From contig NC_065541.1 in the NCBI RefSeq assembly GCF_932294415.1, positions 30,116,790-30,180,789 of the forward strand: DNA of 64,000 nt, in the 5' to 3' direction. The translations under genes were made by a program, and so were the position numbers. Origin of the DNA: Quercus robur. Taxonomy: Eukaryota > Streptophyta > Magnoliopsida > Fagales > Fagaceae. The notes beneath the pieces were generated by a model that saw only the letters and a program-made list of their open reading frames with translations, searched no databases and was not told the origin of the DNA. Of the stretch, positions 1-12,157 are shown piece by piece; positions within the stretch are counted from its first letter, which is position 1, and each line of letters opens with the position of its first letter.

Positions 1-205
1 GGATTATGCGGAGTCCATTGATGAAGTTTCTAGTCTTAGCCCTACTACATTTTCGGTTCTTTTCATGTTAACTGGAGGTACATCAACGGTAGCTCTTATG
101 GTCTATGTTGTTTTTTACAAACTTCTTGGGCATAAAACCATCTGGAGACACTTGGGTGTAATGAGAAATCGGTGGACAATCTCTCCAAGACTCAGTGGTA
201 TGTAG
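1..205 (+). CDS. GLR: Glutamate receptor-like channel, 3' end of last exon (GLR-0, partial)
   Basis: Only the last 67 codons are inside the window, reading from base 2 to the TAG at 203-205. They match the end of exon 5 in the three other GLR genes here: a Ser-Leu-Ser-Pro run, then the hydrophobic M4 helix with the family pattern S-V-L-F-M-L-T-G-G-T-S-T-V-A-L, then a short basic cytoplasmic tail (H-K-T-I-W-R, R-N-R-W). M4 anchors the end of the ligand-binding domain in the membrane. The tail is about 20 residues shorter than in GLR-B and GLR-C, and it diverges right after the R-N-R-W stretch. No frameshift or early stop is seen in the visible part. Whether the rest of the gene is intact cannot be judged. 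Confidence 0.9.
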   Translation, partial: DYAESIDEVSSLSPTTFSVLFMLTGGTSTVALMVYVVFYKLLGHKTIWRHLGVMRNRWTISPRLSGM

Positions 206-1683
206 AAGAAACAACTACAAATTTTTCAAACACATCTATTAATTCATAATGGACTCGAGTTTAGAAATTTAAAAAGTCGAAGAACATTGAAAGAGGAGCT
301 CAATTAATTTGAAATTTCATTCTTGTGTGTAGCTTAATTAATTTGAAGTCTCCTTTCCAACCAAACTTAGATAAGCTTTTACATCAACTTTCTCCATGTC
401 ATCATTTGTGTGCAGCTTCCTATTCATAGCCAATTGAGTAGACACTTATTTAAGGCTTGTTAAAACAGCAATTTTAAATGAGGCATCTTATATTTAAAGA
501 TAAATTAGGTCATATTGATTTAATTTTTTGCATTATAATTTTTTTATTTATTTAAAAAATCCATTATTTCTTTTTTTCTTTTTTCTTTTTTTTTTGAGAT
601 GCAAAACGACTAATTTAAGTATTTGTAATAAGGTAGCCTCATAATCTTTGCCCGTGAAGAATAAAATGGGCTGGGACAATTGCTTGTTCTCTATTTATAT
701 ATAATTATTCTTATATAATATATACTCAAGCTAACTGCATCTTGAACCCTAAGTAGAAACACTCATTTGGGATACCATAGTCATGTCGAACACTTGACAT
801 GTCTGGGACACTTCTACATGCATGTCCCAATCATGTCATTTAAAAAAATAAAACAAAAATACAAAACACAACCAGGACACAAGAACATGAGGAATCAAAT
901 ACTCTTTTACAAAACAAAGAGAACATTTATGTTTTGAATAATATATAAGAATGCAACTGAAAATTAATAAATATCCTTATTTTTGGTTTGTGTGCTAATT
1001 TCTAAACATATTTAATAGTCATGGATTTGATTTATTATCTTTTTTTTTTTTTTTTAATTTGATATATATTTAATATTATATGAAAAATAAATTCTTAATA
1101 ATATATAGAAAAAATAAATAAAAAATATATTCAACAGACATGTCCTACCGTACCCTTGTCCTATTTTTTCAAAAAAAGTCATAATACCGTATTATATCCA
1201 TACCTGTGTCCATGCTTCTTAGGCTTCCACTTCGGGCCTTAAGGCAATTGACTAAGTAGCCCAGTGGCAAAACCAGCCCTGATCAACATGAATCGTTCAT
1301 AAAACATCACAAAGATTGGCAGGATAATTAGAAATGCTCAAGCAGCAGCAAATCAAGTTGACATTTGAAGTTAGAAGGTCACTCTCCAAGGTCATTTAGA
1401 ATACAAGAGACTTTTTTAAATAAACCATGTCAAACACCATTTTTATAAGAGACTATATACTTGGATAATCCATCCTCTTTTTTTTTTTTTTTTTTAAGAT
1501 AAAAATCTAATTCATTAATAAATTGATAAGTCCTATTTTTCTTAATAAAAAATTTCAAACAGCAAATAATGTTATCATAATCACAGACAATATCATCTAG
1601 CTTGCTACAGAAACAAAAGCCTAAAGTAATGGTTTATAAAGGATACATATTCAAGTGAAAGGGCTTGGTCAAATCTAATTGCT
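206..1683. other. Intergenic region downstream of GLR-0
   Basis: No coding region is supported. The stretch is AT-rich with several T runs (near 1040-1056 and 1470-1495). Around 1215-1280 it carries a segment (TTAAGGCAATTGACTAAGT) that also occurs in near-identical form downstream of GLR-B at about 40925-40947. This is either a dispersed repeat or a shared downstream remnant. Confidence 0.5.
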
Positions 1684-3414
1684 TCAGGCCAGTTGTGAAT
1701 CTTGTGATTCACTGCTATCCATATGTAGATGGGAAGAGCAACTGACTGCATTTGTTTGCAAATTTTCTTTGAGGAAGAGTTGGTTGAATTTTTGATTCTC
1801 CAATGAAGACATGAACTTATGAAGCTGATCATTTAGATCATCTTGGACTATCTGAGGCAACATTAGTTCTGTCCTTTCAAGAGCTTTAACTGCAGAGCTC
1901 CCTGCAAGACTAACCTGTGAGGAAATTGAAGGAAACGTGAGAAAAAAGATAAGTTCATCCTTGTTCCCCATCAAAGAAACTTTAGATCTAATGTCTGCAA
2001 TGTACATTGTAACAAAATATCTAAAGACTCTCTAAGTTAAACATGCACGACCATTAAGCAGCACACAACTCATTAAAGATAAAACTATAGATACAGCTTA
2101 AGCTAGACACAGTTGTCTTTGTTAGTACAAAAGACATGTCAAGGTGTTAAAAATTATAAAAGAGGAGAGAGCAACAAGAAAGCAAGGGCACAAAACCAAT
2201 TTACAACAGTAGATGTTGAGTGGACAAAATACAAATAAGAGGAAGTCATAAATCATATTGAAAAAAAGAAATGAAAAGTGATACAATAAGAAGCAAAGGA
2301 CTAACTCTAAAAAGAGGATGGCAATCAGTCATTCAAATACATGAAATAGGAAGACTATATTTAGGTGTATTTCCAAAGTCATTTTTCAGCAAGCAGATAG
2401 GGAAAAGGTGAAGGGAATCTAATTTGTACAAAGATCTTGATTAGGGTCAAGCCCTCAGGATTATTTATGACCTCAAGCAAATTCAGCATGTCTGAAACTC
2501 TTTACAAAATAAAAATATCAGAATATCTGTAAAAAATAGAAAAAACTAAATCTTTCAAAACTCCTTTTTTTTTTTTTTAGGATAATGTGATAATTGGGAA
2601 GGGTAGATTTGAAACCTAGACATCTGTTGCAGATACTAGGTGATGCCAATTGAGATACAAAGCTCTTGGCATCTGTCAATACTCCTGGTTCTATATTTTT
2701 AAAATTAATGGCTTCCTTCCCAGTTTACTTTGCAGATCTCTCACTGAAATAAGGAAACATGACTGAGAAAAAAATTTTATCCCTGAAATATGTGAGACAT
2801 AACATAGATGTATTTATATCTGTTGTGTGCAAGCAGAAAAAAGTTTGCACACCAAAATTGTGAACCTGAATGTGAAGGGCTAAAAATAAACCTATCTAAG
2901 ATAAAAACAAGATAAAACAAATATTAACTAGAAGGAAGGGTATAACACTGAAAAAGAGGTAAGTTTTTTAATATCACTAAGTAATAAAATCATCATTATA
3001 CATCCTGACTAGGGTCATGCCTTCAGGATTATGGTATGGCCACAGCTATATAAAAAGCACAATTCTGAACCTTACATGAAATTTAATTTGATAAGTTGAT
3101 TGAGGCAAATCAGATGTCCATACAAGTATTTGATCTTTCATATGTTTACTATACTCTTTTATATTATACTGGCAACCTTTCCTAATTGGCCATTCTTGTA
3201 TTTTCTAATTTTTCAGTCTCCATTTTTTATATCATATACTTAAATTCTACATGGCACCTGACAAACTTAATACAACATGCATATAACAATAAAAGCAATT
3301 CAGTGCTAAATTTAACAAAACCAAAACTTTAGCTTTTCTAGTACACATTCATAAGGATTCAGATAATGCAATTAGATTCACACAAATTCAAATGCTGCAG
3401 GGGCATATATTTCA

Positions 3415-3469
<55 letters not shown>

Positions 3470-4461
3470 CCTTAAGTTTACAACTTTTTGCTGCTCCTTT
3501 TCTTCATTTCTTCTTCCTTTAGGACATGTTCTCCTTTAGTGCAGCCCCTCTTTATATTTATTCAACAATTTTTCTCCTTTTATGGATTGAAAGGGGAGAG
3601 AGAGAGGTGACAATGCATGTCTTTTGAAAGATCTAAAAGACAAGAATAGCCTAAAGCATAATAAGAATAAGAAACCGCACCACTCTATTTTCATTTGAAG
3701 AAAGAGGTGAAAATGGTTGGGGTGTTTCCCCTCATTTCTTTCTTTTCCTTTAAATCATGAGTTAGCAGCACATTTGCATGTATTTTCTAAGTATAAACAC
3801 AGAATTCATGCATTTAATACAATGCTTGACACAGATGGGCTAAAATCATTCATAGAATATATGATAACATGCTTGCTAAAGCAACTACAGTTTTAATTTT
3901 TTGACATATAGCCTCCATAAGATTCCATTTATCATTAAAAAGGAAAAAAAGAAAGGGCACAACTCATCAAGTTCAATAAATACCACAAGACCTAAAATTA
4001 ATTAAAAGAATTAAGTAAACTTAAGTCCACTATATGAAGATGGAGAAAGTGCATAAGAATTCACATAGATAATAGATAAGTCATCATACCGATTGAGAAA
4101 CCGTCTTCATCAAAGCTTTTGTTAGAGGCAGTATGCAAAACCTTTTAGAAGTAAAAAAAAAAAGAAAAAAAGAATAAGCATAAAATTATAGAATTCAAAT
4201 TTGTGCCATGACTAAGATTAAACTCTGGGTTTTTCTTTCTTATTCCTTTTTTTACCATCCCAATTTTTCTTTCTGAAATTACAACAACCGAAAGCATAAA
4301 ACCCCCCAATATTATTCCAGCATGTTTTCTCTGCTGTGAAGGAAAACTAGGTTAAAGAAGAAAAACATACATTCCTCGGCCTCCAGCAAGTGCTTCCTCA
4401 GATGGGTCTTTCCATTCGTCAATTCTGCAAAGTGAAAATCAATCAATTTTATGCTTCACTA

Positions 4462-4496
<35 letters not shown>

Positions 4497-4609
4497 TAGA
4501 TAGATAGAGAGTGAGTGACTTACACCCAACCGTAACGACGGTCGAAAAGAAGGCGTTTGGAGGAGTCTGGCATTGAAATTTTGGAGTCCATAGCCATAGC
4601 CATAGCCAT
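1684..4609 (-). CDS. Small four-exon gene, 140-residue protein of unknown function
   Basis: Exons by splice-site reading (- strand): 4524-4609, 4371-4424, 4090-4141 and 1684-1914. Donors are GTAAGT, GTATGT and GTATGA; acceptors end in GCAG, AAAG and ACAG. The joined frame is open: 28, 18, 18 and 76 codons approximately, then TGA at 1684-1686. The protein starts with a repetitive Met-Ala run made by a GCTATG microsatellite, followed by a conserved-looking block (R-R-Y-G-W-V-I-D-E-W-K-D-P-S-E-E-A-L-A-G-G-R-G-M), L-P-L-T-K-A-L-M-K-T-V-S-Q-S, then a helix-rich region and a Ser/Gln-rich tail. No signal peptide or membrane segment is seen. The start at 4609 is the first of four in-frame ATGs; the one at 4591 just before D-S-K may be the true start. 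I do not recognise the family. Intron 3 is about 2.2 kb. The clean joined frame across four exons is the main support for a real gene. Confidence 0.72.
3417..3469. repeat. 53-nt poly-T run
   Basis: An uninterrupted T run inside intron 3 of the small gene (poly-A on the gene's strand). It could be the tail of an old retroposed sequence or simple slippage. No LINE or SINE body was recognised next to it. Confidence 0.9.
4464..4510. repeat. Compound microsatellite (AT)n(GATA)n
   Basis: About 31 nt of alternating AT followed by GATA repeats. It lies in intron 1 of the small gene, starting about 14 bases inside the exon 1 donor and running towards exon 2. Confidence 0.9.
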
Positions 4610-5277
4610 AGCATAGCATTAACCTCAACACTCAAAGCGCTTTTGTCTTTCTTGAGCAGTTGAGCAGTGAGCAGCACCAAGAATGACAACAGCTACAAAA
4701 GCAAGAAATGCTCCTCTTTTCGCTTCTTGTGATTGAAATTGTGGAACCCGACCCAATAAATAAGCCCCAATCAATATCTACTGGGCTTTAACTTGGTGGA
4801 TTTGAGTCGGCCCTCCCCTTTGTCCTAGTGTTCCTATTGGTTGCTGAGTTACTGGACCGAGTATGCCTAACCACATGGGTCTTGATTCTTGAATATCACT
4901 ACCAAGTTATCAATTACTAGAAATAATTATGCTCATAATCAATCACGTTAAAATTATAATCAAATGAGTTAAAATAAATTAATTGGGCTTGGGCTCAGTT
5001 GGTAATGGATCTTTATCATCCAACCATCTTATTGGTGGCCTTTGTTGGTGTCCATACTAATTATGCTTTTTGAAAGGGTTCAGGTTATTGAATCTAAGCT
5101 CAATAACCTGTGGTCGTTAATTACTTTTTGGTCAAGAATTTAGGTTTATAATCCCTTTGTTTCTATAAAATTAAAAATTTAATCCCTTTCTCCTAATTAT
5201 ATATACCAAAAGGAAAAATAAATAAAAATCTTGGCCAAGAGTCCATATCCTTAATATCTTTTTTTTTCCACGTATAA
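4610..5277. other. Upstream region of the small gene; spacer
   Basis: No further gene seen. The first part is the likely promoter and 5' UTR of the gene starting at 4609. No clear TATA box at the expected spacing was found. The remainder up to the TAA at 5275-5277 is ordinary AT-rich spacer. Confidence 0.4.
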
Positions 5278-5687
5278 GAGCATCCATAGCAGTGAAGTTA
5301 AAAATTTAGCAATTTAACTCCACAAAAAGTTACTTTATCTATTTTAACTAAAAATTTAGCAATTTAGCTTCACAAAAAGTTACTTTATCTATTTTACTTA
5401 CACACATGCTACAATAGTGGATCTATTTTAGTTTTCAAAACAATAAAATAATATAAATATTACAATAAAATAATATATCCACTACAATAAAATAATATAT
5501 ACTTTACAATAAACATCAATCACAACCACACACACAACCACAACCACAACCACCACCACCATCACAGCCCATAACAAAGAAAAAAAAAATCAACCAAGCC
5601 CACACCCACCTGACCCACCTGGCAACACCCACACCATGGCAATCAAATTCACACAATGCAAAAAAAAAAAAAAAAACCCAAAGCTTC

Positions 5688-6483
5688 ACTACAACAAAAA
5701 ATGTTTATTACAACAAAAAAAATCATTGCAATAACATCGAAGTCATTGCAATAGTTTATGCGAAGTGTTGCAATAAAATTTGTGGTAATAAGTTTGTGCT
5801 ACAAAAAAATTTTGTTGCAATAAATCTTAAATATTTTAATGAAAATTTTGATGTGATAATATATTTGCTATTGCAATAAACAATTTATTACTTCGAATAT
5901 CTTGTAGCAATAGGCTATTATTTCATAAATTTTATTACAATAGATTGTAAAGAATTGACAAAAATAATTTGGGTTCAAATTATTGCAACAGTATATTTAT
6001 TGTAATAGTTAAATTTTTCATATTTTTGTCTTACAATAGATTGTAAAATAATTGGAATTAGATCATTGTAATAATATATTCATTGCAATATATTGTAAAA
6101 TAATTGATATTTTAGTTATTGTAATGTTAAATTTATTGCAATAAGCCATCTCTTTGAAATTTTGATCTATTATAATATATCGCAAAATATATAATTGGTA
6201 TCAAGTTATTATAATGGTTTCTTCAATTTAAGTTATTAAAAAAAATTGATTTCTTCAATTTAAGCTATTGCAAAAAATTTTCTAAATTCAATTTAGTATT
6301 AAAATCTCTATTGCAACTGAAAATTATAAATTATTACAACTAATTATTATTAATGTAATAATTTACTATTTTTAAGTTACTATTGCAACGACTTTTAATT
6401 TTTAGATGTGATATTATGTCTAATACCACTATACTAATTTTGTTGCATTAACACTTGATATAATAGACTTATTTTGGTGTAGT
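5688..6483. mobile_element. CACTA-like MITE candidate
   Basis: The left end is ACTACAACAAAA (with C before it, giving CACTAC). The right end read inverted is ACTACACCAAAA. The interior is filled with many degenerate copies of short motifs such as TTGCAATAA and ATTACAATAGA in both orientations, like the subterminal repeats of CACTA elements. No convincing target-site duplication was found (TTC left, ATT right), so the exact ends and class remain uncertain. Confidence 0.45.
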
Positions 6484-8500
6484 ATTACAAAATACTCAAG
6501 GGTATCATTTGCTTTTAGCATTGCATCCAAACCAACCCTAGGCGTGCCTTCAGAATTTGTTTGTAACAAATCATTATAAGTCTCATTCTTATTATCAGCC
6601 ACATTTAGATAAGAGCCTGAAAAAATAGTGGAAAATTTAGTGAAAATATAAATTTATATGGGAATGCTAAAGAATTTTTCAACCAATGTCACAAAGAATT
6701 TTTCTTTTTTCTTTTTAAAGAAAAAAAAAAATACACATGGCCTTCAAATGATCACGTGGGATAACCTTAAAAAATGAGTAGGGATAGCCAAAACCTAGCC
6801 AGTATTGGGTTTTACCTGACCCGATGGGGGATTCAGATATTAGGGCGGGTTTTTTTCCTACACCTTAGCTTGTTTGATAGGGTACGGGTATTACCCAACC
6901 CAACCTGATGATAATTTTATTATATATATATATTGAAAAAAAAAAAGTAAATTTTTTTTTCCACAAAAATATCTAATCAGACCAAACAATTTCAACTGCG
7001 GATTCGAAAATGAAATTATTAAAAATGAGACGTGAATAAATGCTCTTGCCTGAGAATCTACTGTCAATTCTTTTTTTCTTTTTGCATCGTTTCTCCGTTA
7101 GCCATTTCAAATACAATTTTGACTTTTTATTTTTACAAAAAAAAAAAAAAAAAAAAAAACCTTATAGATTAAATACAAAAAAGAAACACAAACATTAACA
7201 TAGAGGTGGTTGGTTTGGATTTTAGGTACTCACTGAGGAGATTTTGGAGCTAGCGAGCAAGGGAGTGTTTATATAATCCCTGAGTGCCCAATTTGACTAA
7301 TCACTAAGGTGATTGGCATCCTATGTTCCATTGTATATCTCATCCCCTCCGTGGAGGTTGGCTATGGTTGGGGCAAGAGAAAAGAAGGGGATTACAGCTT
7401 AGTGTTTTTTTTTTTTTTTTTTTTTAAATTATAAACGCACGTGACAACCACTTAGGCGGCGAAAAAATAATATTTTAATATCATAGTTAATCATAGTTAA
7501 TCACATTAACTTTTTTTTTTCTTTTCTTTTCTTTTTTTATTTAATTGTACCCATAGTTTTGAAACTCAAATTGTTCAAATAACTATAAAAAAAAAAAAAA
7601 AAAAAAAATGAGAGGTTCAAGATTTTTGAAGTCGAGTTGCAGGGACAATTTTGACACAATACAAAAATGTTAGAGAGTAAACTGACACATTTGAAACGTT
7701 AAGGACCATTTTGACATATAAGAAAAATGACCAGGACCAAATTCATGATTTACCAATTTTTAATTGTATCTATGCATGTGCATGAGATTCTAAACTAGTT
7801 AAAGTTAAAGACAAGGACATTAAATCCTTATCTCAACCACCAAAAAGGGTGGAACTACCTCTTGGCCTTAAGATTATTGGCTAAAATCATGCACTTCTTA
7901 TTGGGTAAATTGGCTATTTAATCCTCTTTCTTGAATATTTTAGCCAAAAAGACCCTCTTGTGAAATATTTAGGGCAATAGCCCTATTTTTGAGCTCAATC
8001 TTTGGATCGACGGAAAACCAAAGCAATGGGCGGAGGAAGACAGCGGCGGCTTCAATGATGAAACCCAGAGCTTGGATCGATGAATGAAACCCACGAAATC
8101 CAAAGAAACCCAGGCTTGTTGATGTTGGGTGAGCGTTGAGATGAAGGACTGGACGGAGGCGTGGGTCGGAGGCATGGATCGGCAGCTTGGGGCTTTGGTC
8201 GGCTTGGTCTGATCGGCAGAAGAGAAGTAGGTCTGATCGACGAGATGGGTTTGTTGGCGGAATGGGTGGGGAGATAAGCGAGATAGGTCGGCGCTGGGGA
8301 TGGGTCGGAGCTGGGCTGGCGGCTGGGCTGTGAGATCGGGCTGGCGGTGGAGGAAGAAGAGAGAAGATGAGGAAAGTGGAAGAAGAAAGAAGGGAAGCTG
8401 GACCCATTTGCAATTCGGAGCAGATTAAAAGAAAGAAAAAAAAATAATATTTTAATCCGACTGAGCAGTAAAAAATTGTTTTTTTTTGTTTAGCTCTTAG

Positions 8501-8536
8501 CTACAGTGCACATCTATAGATAGATGTGCACTGTAG
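8501..8536. repeat. Perfect 16-bp-arm palindrome
   Basis: CTACAGTGCACATCTA, a 4-nt spacer TAGA, then the exact reverse complement TAGATGTGCACTGTAG. It could form a strong hairpin or cruciform. It lies near the right end of the TAA-flanked TIR element. Confidence 0.9.
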
Positions 8537-8649
8537 CAATTGAGCTAAAAATTATAAGTATAGCTCCACTGCTGCATGCTCTTTTTAGTGTTTTGGTTGA
8601 GCTAAAATAGCAATATAGCCATTTAGCTTCACTGCTGCAAGTGCTCTAA

Positions 8650-9161
8650 GACTGAGTAAGGATTCTTTTTTTAACCCCTTTTAAAAACTAAAGTGTCAAT
8701 AATTAATGAAAAGGCCTTCTTCAATAAACCGAATTTAGTAAATTTAGAATTCTAGGGAGGTGTTCGATCTGTCATATTATCTCCTGAATTGTATTTCTTC
8801 ACAAGGTTTCTACACCATTTTCTATATATTATTCCTCTAATTTCCTTCCTTGGACATCGGCATGGTCCTCTTCTATATGTAATTACATCAAAAAATTTGA
8901 ATTCTGGAGTGTGTCGACTGTCGATAGTTAACATTAATATGGGCAAAGATTAGTCCCAACCGAAATATTGTGTCAGCAGTGCCGATCAATAGATTAGAGA
9001 CATTCAAATAATTTCAGCAATTAAAAAAAAAAAAATACATACAAATTATAATTTTTTTTTTAAACATATATACAAATGTTTTCCAAGAGTCTTGAGTGCT
9101 CACAACTTAGCTGCCGATAGTGCTATACCTTATATCATCTACTTATATGAATGCAAAATTC

Positions 9162-9201
<40 letters not shown>

Positions 9202-9257
9202 TTTCACTCACATAAGTAAAGGATTTTTCAGAGTTCTTCTAGGCCATATGGACATGG
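8650..9257. other. Spacer and 3' flank of GLR-A
   Basis: No gene supported. The part next to 9258 is the expected 3' UTR of GLR-A (minus strand). It includes a (TA)n run followed by T's at about 9168-9204. Confidence 0.4.
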
Positions 9258-12084
9258 CTAAAGTTGAATAGTCTCCCTTGTATTTGAAATTCTTGCATTG
9301 TTGACTCTTCTGAAAAACCACTTCTTCCCATGGCTCCAGTGTCTTATTACTGCCAACATTAGTCTCCAGATAGTTTTGTGTACAAGCATGGAATTATCCA
9401 AACGAAAGATATAGATCACTAGCACCATTGTTGATGTGCCTCCTGTTAATATGAATAATACCAAAAAGCTATTGGTGTTAAGACTAGGGATTTCATCATA
9501 TGATTCAACATCCATACACACTTGAGATGCAAGCATGCTATTCTCTAATTCCCTTAGTTTGCCACTTTCAAATACCTTTAGTAAGGCTTCAATTATGCTG
9601 GGAAGCAAAGGAGATCCCTTAGGAAATGCCTAAGGAGCAGATAAAAGAGAATATAGTTAGTGATTCCAAGTTATTAAAAAGTTTCATAAAGTTGGCAGCT
9701 TACTTTATTTTTTATAGGCAGGGTCTATTTAATAACTACTTTCAGGACATTTGTTAATTGATCATTTTAGAAAAGTTTTAATACTACTTTATGGAAAATA
9801 TAAAATGCTATCAAAAAAGTTAGTTACCTCTTCTTTTTTTTTTTTTTTTTTTAGTTCCTAAAAATATTTCATAAATTAGTACTTTTAGAGTATCTATTAA
9901 TTTTTTCTTTTCTAATATATAAATTATAGACAATGGAAAAATTATTAGGTACTCCTCGTAAAGTGTTTCTCTCTTCTCATATTTATTGTGGACTCTAATA
10001 AAAATTTATGGTGGAATTAATTTATCATTAATATGAGATGTGAGAGCACTACATCGCTAGACACTGAGAGTATTTAATAATTACTTGTGGACAACATAAG
10101 AATATGGGATATATTGTAGGAGTTAATGAGTCAATAAAACCCAAGCTTGGATTCATGCCTCTACTCCTCAGACCTAACATTACTACCTAATTCAATAAAT
10201 ATTTTCTAAACCCATCGACAAGAATTTTAATCTAGCCCTTACTCCTGTTACAATAAACATAAGGTTAGCCTCATCTCAAGGGATATAAAATTCTTTTGTA
10301 GTGACCTAATGGAAAATAAATTATATTAAGTAAATAAAAAGAAGTGGAGAAAAGAATTACAAAACCGAATCCTCCAACTTTATAGACTGGCCCGGCTGTC
10401 GTAAAGCCCTTGCAGTATCTTGCAAGGAATAACTTGGCCACAGGAATTTCAAGAAATATGGCTGCTATCTCTCTATTTATCAGGTCTTCAGCATATTCAT
10501 CAGGTGAGGTATAATTCTTGATATTTTTTGGATTGAAGCCCAATACCTCCACCAAATATTTCCCAACAAAGGCTGCTCTGGAGCAACCAACTATTGCATT
10601 GCTCTTTTGCAGTGTCTCAATGTCATTTACAGTGGGTTCAAGCTGTTGGACGGTGAGCATGGTGGTGAGATTGGCTGTGTAAATCTGCATAATAACTAAT
10701 GCCACAAATATCCATGCCACCATTGTCATCCGTGACAGACTGCTATGCAGTTTTTTTCCTGCTCAATTCATTGAATTATAGTAAACGTTAGCACAAAAAC
10801 TCACTTTTTTAAGACTAAAAACTATGATAAATACTCAACTTTTGAAATAAACGAAGATGAGGATAGCCACAAAATAACACTAGTTTTTTTTATTTGTTAC
10901 AAAATAAAAGCTCAAGTTCTTACGTAGAGAAGACTTCATATTACCATGTAAAGAGAATAGTGTTGTGAAGGCTAAGCACAACAAGGTTATCATTTGATTC
11001 AGTGCAGAGCCTTTAAGTTCAGGCCAGTAATGTCTTTCTATGAGCCATACAACTAAGCCATTGTAGACATTTATTGCTCCTATTAGTACCCACATGGCAT
11101 TCGTATAGGGCTTCAGGAATAACCATGCCTTATTGCATGTTTTTGATTGAACCGGAACTATCATTACCAGTCCTGATTCGGTATAGGGGTGTGTGAATTC
11201 GGCATGCTTATATCGATTGGCCACTATTGCTACATCTCCAACAACTGCATCAAACTTCTGCTCCCATGCAAATATGATTTCAAGAGTACAGGTTTAATTA
11301 GTCTTAATTTGCACGTCTATCTAGAAAATAAGAATTGGATCATTACAGAGATTAGCAAGACAAACAACTCAAAGGAATGCTGCTACAATATATGATGAGT
11401 CCTAAGTAATGATGAGGCAGTGGCAGTGACAATGATTGATTATGTATATTTGACACTCTTGACGGTTTCCATAACGGGACTTCTAAGTCATATACTTTTC
11501 AAATGTATTCAATTTAATTGATGTTATCTTTCACATTATTTGAGACCTATAGCGACAGTCTAGAAATGCTGTTATATCTCCATTTTTTTGGTAGTGTGTA
11601 GAAGTTGAAGCAAGGGTGGCTTGATGCATTTAGAGGCCTAAGGCGAAAATTGAAATTGAAGCATTTTATATAATTAAATATGACTTTAAAAAAATTAGAT
11701 ATTATTTAAACTCTATTATCTTTTTTTAGATGCAAAACTATTATTAACTAGTCGTTAACCTGTGCTATGCGTGGAAATCTACCTATTTGTGAGGTAGACT
11801 AAAATAATTTTATAAAATCTTAAATTGATTAAGAAACTACACAATTACAAGATTTAGTCTTGTATGGCTTCAATTTGTGTTATAATTTGATGAAGAAGTC
11901 ATTGCTTGAACGTGCAATGACTTACAAAAAGATGACTCATTGCTTAGAAATTATTGAAACAAAACAAAATATATATAACTAAACAATAGAGAAATATAAG
12001 AGAAAGATGAGTTACATTCAAAAGAATAATCCATGACTATAACTATTGAAAGGAATTAAAAGATTCAGAGTCTACAAATTATAC

Positions 12085-12157
<73 letters not shown>

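Larger units (their letters stand above)
5278..8646. mobile_element. TIR element with TAA target duplication (PIF/Harbinger-like, non-autonomous candidate)
   Basis: The left end reads GAGCATCCATAGCAGTGAAG after a TAA at 5275-5277. The right end, read inverted, is GAGCACTTGCAGCAGTGAAG and is followed by a TAA at 8647-8649. The inverted ends continue with gtTAAA/gcTAAA-type sequence. A 3-bp TAA duplication plus such TIRs fits the PIF/Harbinger superfamily (family knowledge); membership is inference. No transposase was recognised. Inside are a CACTA-like element (5688-6483), poly-A/T runs and a GC-rich stretch (7990-8400). That stretch gives a 157-codon minus-strand frame with Pro/Ser-rich, low-complexity content, which I do not treat as a gene. 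A second inverted copy of the terminal motif ends at 8581, so the structure may be nested. Confidence 0.5.

Noticed and set aside
3417-3469. Poly-T run as the tail of a SINE or LINE insertion
   Set aside because: No retroposon body or target duplication was recognised next to it.
4449-4689. Two overlapping minus-strand open frames with Tyr-Gly or Leu-Trp repeats and Tyr-Ile tails
   Set aside because: They are the other two frames of the GCTATG and TA microsatellites around exon 1 of the small gene.
7940-8413. 157-codon minus-strand frame, Pro/Ser-rich
   Set aside because: Lies inside a transposon-like element, low complexity, no recognisable domain. Kept only as an oddity of that element.
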